A DNA stretch of 5,018 nt from Candidatus Dadabacteria bacterium (GTDB taxonomy: Bacteria; Desulfobacterota_D; UBA1144; Nemesobacterales; JAJCZQ01). The stretch is taken from positions 1-5,018 of the forward strand of contig JAUXJP010000100.1 in assembly GCA_030624695.1 (NCBI GenBank), written 5' to 3'. Positions within the stretch are counted from its first letter, which is position 1. Each line of letters starts with the position of its first letter. Made by a program: the position numbers and the translations under genes. A model generated the notes under the pieces. That model was given only the letters and a program-made list of their open reading frames with translations, did not search any database and was not told where the DNA came from. This document shows positions 1-5,018 of the stretch, piece after piece.

Positions 1-530
1 CCATCGGCAAGCTGCCCTGTGAGTTCAAGGTTCTTCGGGCCAAGCGATGCAAGGTAAACCGGGATATTTCTTCTTAGGGGTTTTGTCTGGAATTTCATAT
101 TTCTTATTTTTATGATTTCACCCTCATATGTGACCCGTTCACCGCTTAATATCAGTCTTATTATCTCAACGTACTCCCTTGTTCTCCTGAGCGGCCTTTC
201 GTGTTTCATACCATGCCAGTTCTCGTTAACTATATTTGTACTCGGGCCAAGCCCAAGTATTGCACGGCCACCTGAGAATGTATCTATCGTTGCAATCGTC
301 TGCGCAATATTTGCTGCACTCCTGCTGAATACGGAAATTATTCCACAGCCAAATTTGATCCTGGTGGTATTTTCAGCAATGGTGTTCATTATTGTGAAGG
401 CATCGTTGCCCCATGTCTCAGGAATCCATATCGTATCGTAGTTAAGATCTTCACCTAATTTTGCATAGTGTATTACTTCATCTCTTGTCAGGGTGGCCCA
501 ATTGGGGAGTACGAAAGCAAGTTTACCCAT
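1..530 (-). CDS. LLM-class (luciferase-like) flavin/F420-dependent oxidoreductase, N-terminal half, partial
   Basis: Reading the minus strand from ATG at 530..528 gives an uninterrupted frame of 176 whole codons that leaves the window at position 1, so the C-terminal half is missing (family members are usually about 320-350 residues). The start MGKLAFVLPNW is preceded by AGAGAGG with a 6-base spacer. Visible family features are the first TIM-barrel strands with DTIWIPETWG (32-41), the IAENTTRIKFGCGI strand (51-64), the TFSGGRAILGLGPS segment (84-97), a conserved W.G (105-107), RRTREYVEII (115-124), SGE...YEG (129-137), and PVYLASLGPKNLELTGQLAD near the edge. These mark the bacterial luciferase-like superfamily, which includes F420-dependent enzymes such as methylenetetrahydromethanopterin reductase and FMN-dependent monooxygenases. 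F420 is a reasonable guess in an archaeon, but the cofactor and substrate cannot be assigned. The gene is divergent from the acyl-CoA dehydrogenase gene. The fold assignment is firm and the reaction is unknown. Confidence 0.9.
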   Translation of the reverse strand, partial: MGKLAFVLPNWATLTRDEVIHYAKLGEDLNYDTIWIPETWGNDAFTIMNTIAENTTRIKFGCGIISVFSRSAANIAQTIATIDTFSGGRAILGLGPSTNIVNENWHGMKHERPLRRTREYVEIIRLILSGERVTYEGEIIKIRNMKFQTKPLRRNIPVYLASLGPKNLELTGQLAD

Positions 531-536
531 GTAATG

Positions 537-543
537 CCTCTCT
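537..543 (-). promoter_or_regulatory. Ribosome-binding site of the leftward LLM oxidoreductase
   Basis: On the minus strand the bases read AGAGAGG, ending 6 bases before the ATG at 530..528. This purine-rich site pairs reasonably with the 16S rRNA 3' end and supports that ATG as the start of the partial oxidoreductase. Confidence 0.6.
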
Positions 544-594
544 TTGTTTAAGTTGAAAATTAGAATATCATATATCTAATATTTTAAGAAATTT
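544..594. promoter_or_regulatory. Divergent promoter region with a 6-bp inverted repeat
   Basis: This strongly AT-rich stretch must hold the promoters of both the leftward oxidoreductase and the rightward acyl-CoA dehydrogenase. On the minus strand AGATATATG (577..569) is a plausible archaeal TATA box, placing a start of transcription roughly 15-20 bases before the oxidoreductase ATG. On the plus strand the box is less clear; TTTAAG near 547 is one option. ATTAGA (559..564) and TCTAAT (575..580) form a perfect 6-base inverted repeat with a 10-base spacer, at a place where a bound regulator could affect both genes. Chance occurrence in such AT-rich DNA is quite possible. The region assignment follows from the gene layout, and the individual elements are tentative. 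Confidence 0.45.
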
Positions 595-601
595 GGAGGT
601 G
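595..601 (+). promoter_or_regulatory. Strong Shine-Dalgarno site that fixes the acyl-CoA dehydrogenase start
   Basis: GGAGGTG is a near-perfect match to the complement of the 16S rRNA 3' end and ends 6 bases before the ATG at 608. It lies inside the apparent five-codon extension that begins with TTG at 593, so that longer start is very unlikely to be used. Confidence 0.85.
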
Positions 602-607
602 TGTAAA

Positions 608-1822
608 ATGAGGCAACTGCCTGATAGAATGCAGGACTCTTTATACAATGACCAGTTTATTCCCGCCGAAACAATAAAACTTAGAAAAAAATACAGGGTA
701 TTTACAGAAAAAGAGATTTTCCCGAGAGCCTACGAGATAGGGCAAAAAAGGGAGAGTAACGAAAATTTTCCGATTGACCTGTTTAAGTCGATGGCCAAAA
801 AGGGCTTTTTTAAAGTTGCATTCTCCAAAAAAGACGGAGGCCTCGGCCTTAAATACCCTGCATGTGCTTCAGCCGTGCTTGCAGAGGAAATGGCCTATAT
901 AAGCGCCAGTTTTGCTGGATCTGTAAACGCGCATTTCCTTCTATCTGGAAAGAGCCTCAGCTTTGGCTCAAATTTTATAAAAAAGAAATATTTAAAACCC
1001 CTTCTCGATTGTGACCTGATAGGGTCTTTTGCAATGACAGAACCTCAATCCGGATCGGACGTAAGGTCTGAATCACTGATAACAAGGGCAAGAAAAAGAG
1101 GCGGCAACTATATAGTAAGCGGACAGAAACGCTACATCACGAATGCAGGTGTCTCGGACTTTATTGCAACACTGGTCAGCCTGAACGGCAAATCCTGCAT
1201 GCTTGTAATCGATACAAAATCTAAGGGTTGCACGACAAGCGAGCCTGACAAAAAACTCGGCAACAGGGGTGAGCTTACTTACGACATCTATTTTAATAAT
1301 GTTTCTGTACCAAAGGAAAATCTTATTGGCAAGGAAGGCGAGGGGCTTAGAATATGCGTCGGGGCACTTATGTACGGGAGGACGGGCATAGGGGCGAGCG
1401 GGGTTGGAATGGCACAGTCCGCATTTGACGAGACCGTATCGTTTTTAAATGAAAGAGAAGCCTTCGGGCAAAAGATAAGCAGGTTTCAGCACTGGCAGTT
1501 CCTCCTGGCCGAAAGGGCAATCGAGATTGAAAATGCCAGGAACCTTTATATTAAGAGTGCACTTGCCATGGATAACGGCAATCCGTTTCCGGTACTTGAA
1601 TCTTCCGGTGCAAAATTCTACGGGTCAAAGCTATCGGTTGATATGGCAAGAGATGCAGTGCAGGCATTCGGCGGCCTCGGGCTTATGGTTGAACTAGGGC
1701 ATGATGAATCAACATATAAAGTCGAAGAGATATACCGTGATTCAAAAGTGGGTGAGATTTATGAAGGAGCTAACGAAATTCATAAAATGATAATAGCCAG
1801 GGAAATATTCGGTAAGAAATAA
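608..1822 (+). CDS. Acyl-CoA dehydrogenase (FAD-dependent)
   Basis: This 404-residue protein is the usual length for a soluble, homotetrameric acyl-CoA dehydrogenase, which oxidises an acyl-CoA to the trans-2-enoyl-CoA and passes electrons to an electron-transfer flavoprotein. The order is an N-terminal helical domain (about 15-135), a middle beta domain with the first family signature AMTEPQSGSDVRS (142-154) and the flavin-contacting segment GQKRYITNA (172-180), and a C-terminal helical domain with RE.FGQ.I..FQ (283-294) and the second signature region QAFGGLGL (352-359). The likely catalytic base is E386 in IYEGANEI, the same position as Glu376 of medium-chain acyl-CoA dehydrogenase. The stretch between GGLGL and the YRD of the second signature is about seven residues longer than in the medium-chain enzyme as I recall it. 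I chose ATG at 608 because GGAGGTG precedes it by 6 bases; an in-frame TTG at 593 would start upstream of that site. Chain-length specificity cannot be read. A downstream acyl-CoA ligase suggests a shared acid-degradation role. Confidence 0.95.
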   Translation: MRQLPDRMQDSLYNDQFIPAETIKLRKKYRVFTEKEIFPRAYEIGQKRESNENFPIDLFKSMAKKGFFKVAFSKKDGGLGLKYPACASAVLAEEMAYISASFAGSVNAHFLLSGKSLSFGSNFIKKKYLKPLLDCDLIGSFAMTEPQSGSDVRSESLITRARKRGGNYIVSGQKRYITNAGVSDFIATLVSLNGKSCMLVIDTKSKGCTTSEPDKKLGNRGELTYDIYFNNVSVPKENLIGKEGEGLRICVGALMYGRTGIGASGVGMAQSAFDETVSFLNEREAFGQKISRFQHWQFLLAERAIEIENARNLYIKSALAMDNGNPFPVLESSGAKFYGSKLSVDMARDAVQAFGGLGLMVELGHDESTYKVEEIYRDSKVGEIYEGANEIHKMIIAREIFGKK

Positions 1823-1827
1823 AATTA

Positions 1828-1838
1828 CTTTTATATAG
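1828..1838 (+). promoter_or_regulatory. TATA-box-like promoter element before the symporter gene
   Basis: CTTTTATATAG closely matches the archaeal TATA box and lies in the 63-base gap just after the dehydrogenase stop codon. A box here would place transcription initiation near 1858-1862, giving an untranslated leader of about 25 bases before the ATG at 1886. The T-run in the same place could also serve transcription termination of the upstream gene. If real, it means the symporter can be expressed independently of the dehydrogenase. Confidence 0.5.
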
Positions 1839-1885
1839 CAGACTAATTTCTCCTGGAGCCGGCACTATCAGTTAAATCAATACAC

Positions 1886-3442
1886 ATGTATTTTGACCTG
1901 ATATTAATATTAATATACCTAGTTGTAATTATGGGTATTGGAATTTGGGGACGACTTCGGAATGAAGTTGGAGTTGACGAGTATTTTCTTAGCTCAAGGT
2001 CTCTGAAGTGGCCGTATATTGCTGTTTCTACCATTGCCACCAATATCCAGGCAAACCACTTTGTAGCAATGGCGGGCTCTGCATATGTGTTCGGCCTTGC
2101 CCAGGCTAATTTAGAAATAAATGCAGTGTTCGGGATACTGCTGGCGGCATTCGTTTTTGTTCCGATCTACTTACAGATGAAAGTTGTTACCATTACCCAG
2201 TTTTTCGAAAAAAAGCTCGGGGCCAGGGTAGCACTCACATATTCGGTCCTGATGATTTTCCTCTATTCGTTTATGTATCTTGGTACTGCACTATTTTGGG
2301 CATCGTATGTGCTCGAAGGTATTTTCGGAAATATTCTTTCTGTTTTCTCAGATGAAAAAGCAATAAGAATAGCAATACTCATAATATTTACCGGGCTTTT
2401 CTCAGCTATATATACATACATGGGCGGTCTTAGGGCTGTTGTACGGACCGATGTTATCCAATTTGTAATTTTGGTAGCAGGCGGATTCATTACACTTTTT
2501 ATTGCAGTAAAACATCTTGGTGGATGGGAGCAGCTTTGGGGAAAAACCGGCCACCTGATGCACCTTCATCTTCCAAGCGACCACGATACATTACCATGGA
2601 CAGGAATAATTGGGATGCTTCTATTAAACCTCAACTACTGGGGCGCTAACCAGGTAATTCTGCAAAGGGCCCTTGCAGCAAAGAGCCTAAGGGACGCCCA
2701 GATAGGGCTGCTTGTAGGAGGCGGCCTAAAATATATTATGGCAATTATTATTATAATTCCCGGTATTGCCCTTGCGGGGATTTTGCGGGAAAAGTCGCTT
2801 GCCGACCCAGACCTTGCCTATATAACCCTGGTAAGAGACTTTTTGCCGGACGGGCTGAGGGGTATAATTCTTATGGGACTTTTTGCTTCGCTGATGAGTA
2901 CCCTCGATTCTATATATAATTCGGTATCTACATTGTGGTCAATTGATATTTACAAGAAATATATCAGGCCGGATGCCACTGAAAGCGAAATTGTAGGTGC
3001 AGGAAAGAAGTCAATTCTGGCAGCATTTATTACAGGGGCACTTTTTAGTTTTGTAGTGCTATATGTAAAATTTGATAACCCCACATTTCCGCTAACACAC
3101 TGGTTTAACCAGCTGTCTTATTTTGTTAAAAACGGTTTTGTAATAATTATTATGTCCGCGGTATTTCTATTGAGGCCCTCAAGGAAACTGGTACTTTTTA
3201 CTATGCTTTTTAGTATGCCGCTGACTTATTTGTTTATGAAATTTTTGCCTGATATGAACTATTTTATCAGGTCTGCCTGGGTTATCCTCCTCTCCTTCGG
3301 GTTTATTGCCGCAGCTACATTCTTAAAAAGTGGAGAGTTATTTAATTCCAATAATATGCTGGTTATTTCTGACAAGTATGTTGGACGGCTTGGAATTCTT
3401 CTCGCATTATCACTTATTTTCTGCCATATAATTTTTCATTAG
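1886..3442 (+). CDS. Sodium:solute symporter, SSS/SGLT family, probable sugar or polyol carrier
   Basis: This 518-residue membrane protein has about 14 hydrophobic segments (roughly 2-22, 46-71, 77-98, 117-147, 159-181, 187-208, 237-260, 275-300, 314-350, 374-394, 405-428, 432-453, 459-480, 500-517), the full SSS architecture. Family hallmarks are DEYFLSSRSL (31-40), IATNIQANHF (50-59), GGLRAVVRTDVIQ (180-192), NYWGANQVILQRALAAKS (250-267) and ASLMSTLDSIYNS (334-346) followed by DIYKKYI. S338/T339 align with the Na2-site Ser364/Ser365 of Vibrio SGLT. Against recalled SGLT structures the sugar-site positions read N53, H58, E77, N248, Y251, W252 and K282, all of types found in sugar carriers; the last pocket position is N408 rather than Gln. 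This favours a sugar or inositol substrate, with Na+ (or H+) driving uptake across the cytoplasmic membrane. No Shine-Dalgarno lies within 20 bases of the ATG, and no in-frame ATG, GTG or TTG exists between the upstream stop (1844) and 1886. The next Met (residue 16) would cut helix 1. The family is certain and the substrate is inferred. Confidence 0.93.
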   Translation: MYFDLILILIYLVVIMGIGIWGRLRNEVGVDEYFLSSRSLKWPYIAVSTIATNIQANHFVAMAGSAYVFGLAQANLEINAVFGILLAAFVFVPIYLQMKVVTITQFFEKKLGARVALTYSVLMIFLYSFMYLGTALFWASYVLEGIFGNILSVFSDEKAIRIAILIIFTGLFSAIYTYMGGLRAVVRTDVIQFVILVAGGFITLFIAVKHLGGWEQLWGKTGHLMHLHLPSDHDTLPWTGIIGMLLLNLNYWGANQVILQRALAAKSLRDAQIGLLVGGGLKYIMAIIIIIPGIALAGILREKSLADPDLAYITLVRDFLPDGLRGIILMGLFASLMSTLDSIYNSVSTLWSIDIYKKYIRPDATESEIVGAGKKSILAAFITGALFSFVVLYVKFDNPTFPLTHWFNQLSYFVKNGFVIIIMSAVFLLRPSRKLVLFTMLFSMPLTYLFMKFLPDMNYFIRSAWVILLSFGFIAAATFLKSGELFNSNNMLVISDKYVGRLGILLALSLIFCHIIFH

Positions 3443-3468
3443 CTTAAACTATCAACTGCTTTCAGATT

Positions 3469-3476
3469 CTTATAAC
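3469..3476 (+). promoter_or_regulatory. TATA-like element before the acyl-CoA synthetase gene
   Basis: CTTATAAC lies in the 89-base gap between the symporter stop and the ligase start. Archaeal spacing would put transcription initiation near 3498, leaving a leader of about 33 bases that includes the ribosome-binding site. The match is shorter than the one upstream of the symporter, so read-through from upstream remains possible. Confidence 0.35.
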
Positions 3477-3520
3477 TTAGTGTAGAATTCAATGCTTAAA
3501 AGTTGTTACAACAAAATTTA

Positions 3521-3527
3521 GAGGTGA
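3521..3527 (+). promoter_or_regulatory. Shine-Dalgarno site that supports a GTG start for the acyl-CoA synthetase
   Basis: GAGGTGA matches the complement of the 16S rRNA 3' end and stands 4 bases before GTG at 3532. The other nearby start-like triplets (ATG at 3492, GTG at 3524) are in different frames. The first in-frame ATG is at codon 14, without a comparable site, so GTG is the best start. Confidence 0.75.
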
Positions 3528-3531
3528 GCTC

Positions 3532-5018
3532 GTGGCAAAGAAAACTGTTAAAAATAAACCAAAGGACCTGATGCATCCTGTCACCTATAAACGTGAAAAC
3601 GGAAAATTTGATGTCAACTGGTATCTCAAGGAAGATACAACCAAGTGGGTACTACCGCATGTTTTAAAAGAACAGGCCAAAAAACTTGGTAAAAAACCGT
3701 TTCTCCAGTTTGGATATAAAGAGCCAATAAGCTTTTACAAAACTAACCAGCTTGCAAATAAAATTGCTAACGGGTTAATGAAACTCGGATTAAAAAAGCA
3801 GGAAAAAGTAGCTGTTTATATGCCAAACTCAGATGATTATGTAATAACATGGTTTGGTATCCTGAAAATGGGTGCGGTGATGGTGCCTATAAATACCGCC
3901 TACGTTATGGACTTTCTCCAGTATATTATCGACAGTTCGGATGCAAAGGTACTTTTTATTGCAGAGGAATACATGGACAGAATGCCTCCCATAGCAAAGA
4001 AAATCCCGAACGTAGAACACGTGATTGTCTGGACCAGGGAAGGGAACATTAAGTTTAAAAAGCATGGTTTTAATTTCAAAAAAATGACTTCATATGAGAA
4101 ATTCATTACCCCTCAAAGTACAAGTGACCCAAAAGTAGATATTTCCTTTATGGACTATGCAAGGCTTATGTACACATCCGGCACCACGGGAAGGTCAAAA
4201 GGTGTTATGAGGCCATCAGCCGCGGATTACAGCAGTGCCAGGAATTATACGGAAATTATGGATATCGGGCCAAAGGATGTGTGTTTTACATGCCTCCCAC
4301 TATTTCATTCCAACGCGATGGTAATGACTGTATACCCCGCATTAATCAAGGGGGCCAAGACTGTTATCGAAGAAAAATACAGCGCAAGTAAATTTTGGAA
4401 CTGGATGGTTGACCATAAAGTTACCAAGTTTAATATAGTCGGGACGATTTGCTATTTTGTATGGAACACTCCGCCCGTACCAGAGGAAAAGAAACATAAG
4501 GTCAAGCTGGTACTTGGGTCACCTGCACCCCACGATATGATTGAAGATTTTATGGAAAGATTTAATATCAAGTTTATGGAGGGATATGGCCTTACCGAGA
4601 TCGGCCAGTGTACATGGATGAGGCCGGGTGAGCCTTTCAGGATTGGATCATGCGGTAAGGAAGCACCTAACTATGAAATCAAAGTAGCCAACCCCGATAC
4701 AGATGAAGAAGTACCCAGGGGAGATATTGGTGAAATTATCGTAAGGCCAAGAATGCCAAATGTGATGCTTCATTACTATCACAAGATGCCCGAAAAGACT
4801 GTAGAGGATTTTCGTAATTTCTGGTTTCACACTGGTGATGCAGGAAGAATGGACAAAGATGGCTATATCTATTTCGTGGACAGAGTGAAAGACTATATAA
4901 GAAGAAGGGGTGAGAATATTAGCTCCTTTGAAGTTGAAAAAGTTATCAACTCCTACCACGATGTGGAGGAATCAGCGGCAATTGGCGTTAAGGCTGGTGA
5001 AGGGAAATATGCCGAAAA
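3532..5018 (+). CDS. Acyl-CoA synthetase / AMP-forming acid:CoA ligase, 3' end cut by the window
   Basis: From GTG at 3532 the frame is open for 495 whole codons to the window edge. ANL-superfamily enzymes of this kind are usually 520-560 residues, so the last few tens of residues are missing, including the region that carries the adenylation lysine. The enzyme activates a carboxylic acid with ATP to an acyl-adenylate and then forms the CoA thioester, in the cytoplasm. Core motifs in order are the phosphate loop MYTSGTTGRSKGV (213-225), LPLFHSNA (255-262), GYGLTE (351-356), HTGD (433-436), YFVDRVKDYIRRRGENIS (447-464) and FEVEKVI (466-472). The RRRGENISSFEVE form recalls CaiC-like (crotonobetaine/carnitine) and related acyl-CoA ligases, but the acid substrate cannot be read from motifs. 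The N-terminus is lysine-rich with no signal peptide. With the acyl-CoA dehydrogenase upstream on the same strand, a role at the entry to acid oxidation is a fair inference. Confidence 0.93.
   Translation, partial: MAKKTVKNKPKDLMHPVTYKRENGKFDVNWYLKEDTTKWVLPHVLKEQAKKLGKKPFLQFGYKEPISFYKTNQLANKIANGLMKLGLKKQEKVAVYMPNSDDYVITWFGILKMGAVMVPINTAYVMDFLQYIIDSSDAKVLFIAEEYMDRMPPIAKKIPNVEHVIVWTREGNIKFKKHGFNFKKMTSYEKFITPQSTSDPKVDISFMDYARLMYTSGTTGRSKGVMRPSAADYSSARNYTEIMDIGPKDVCFTCLPLFHSNAMVMTVYPALIKGAKTVIEEKYSASKFWNWMVDHKVTKFNIVGTICYFVWNTPPVPEEKKHKVKLVLGSPAPHDMIEDFMERFNIKFMEGYGLTEIGQCTWMRPGEPFRIGSCGKEAPNYEIKVANPDTDEEVPRGDIGEIIVRPRMPNVMLHYYHKMPEKTVEDFRNFWFHTGDAGRMDKDGYIYFVDRVKDYIRRRGENISSFEVEKVINSYHDVEESAAIGVKAGEGKYAE

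Noticed and set aside
112..441. Plus-strand open frame of 109 codons with hydrophobic, membrane-like composition.
   Set aside because: It is antisense to the well-supported LLM oxidoreductase on the minus strand, lacks a ribosome-binding site and matches no family I recognise. The hydrophobicity arises from the complement of ordinary codons.
1850..1863. CTCCTGGAG followed by GCCGGC as a possible terminator hairpin or operator.
   Set aside because: The first stem is only 4 bases with a one-base centre, so it cannot form a stable hairpin, and no T-run follows. It was kept only as a note in the symporter start finding.
2405..2415. TATA-like run (CTATATATACA), and a similar one near 2910-2919, as possible internal promoters.
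   Set aside because: Both are explained by Tyr/Ile codons of the symporter and are not followed by an independent gene start.
1843..2584. Three minus-strand open frames of 60-75 codons within the symporter.
   Set aside because: They are antisense to conserved transmembrane segments of the symporter and have no supporting features.
3829..4106. Overlapping short open frames on both strands inside the acyl-CoA synthetase.
   Set aside because: All fall in the coding frame of the synthetase, with no ribosome-binding site or family resemblance.
4648..4959. Minus-strand open frame of 103 codons.
   Set aside because: It is fully antisense to the conserved C-terminal motifs of the acyl-CoA synthetase and its translation has no recognisable domain.

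Overview
The window carries four protein-coding genes, two of them cut by its edges. A luciferase-like (LLM class) flavin- or F420-dependent oxidoreductase runs leftward off the left end (1..530, minus strand). Reading rightward are an acyl-CoA dehydrogenase (608..1822), a 14-helix sodium/solute symporter of the SSS/SGLT family (1886..3442) and an acyl-CoA synthetase/ligase that runs off the right end (3532..5018). I see no RNA gene, mobile element, CRISPR array or long repeat, and coding density is high.

The organism is probably an archaeon, and Thermoplasmata or a similar moderately AT-rich lineage would fit. The grounds are arginine coded mostly by AGG/AGA, many ATA isoleucine codons, GGAGGTG/GAGGTGA ribosome-binding sites, and TATA-box-like octamers (for example TTTATATA) placed where archaeal promoters would lie, rather than bacterial -35/-10 pairs. 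This is inference from composition. A bacterium with similar codon use is not excluded.

Layout: the leftward oxidoreductase and the rightward dehydrogenase are divergent and share a 77-base AT-rich promoter region (531..607) holding a small inverted repeat. The three rightward genes are separated by gaps of 63 and 89 bases, each with a TATA-like element. They may therefore be separately transcribed neighbours rather than one tight operon.

Functionally, the acyl-CoA ligase would activate a carboxylic acid to its CoA thioester, the dehydrogenase would introduce the alpha,beta double bond, and the luciferase-like enzyme may act on a related intermediate. This resembles a small fatty- or organic-acid catabolic neighbourhood. 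The symporter does not fit a fatty-acid substrate simply: most sugar-contacting residues known from SGLT structures are present, so it is more likely a sugar or polyol carrier. I find no strong sign of an undescribed system. The most useful observations are the intact SGLT-like substrate pocket, the lack of a Shine-Dalgarno before that gene, and the unannotated leftward oxidoreductase at the edge.
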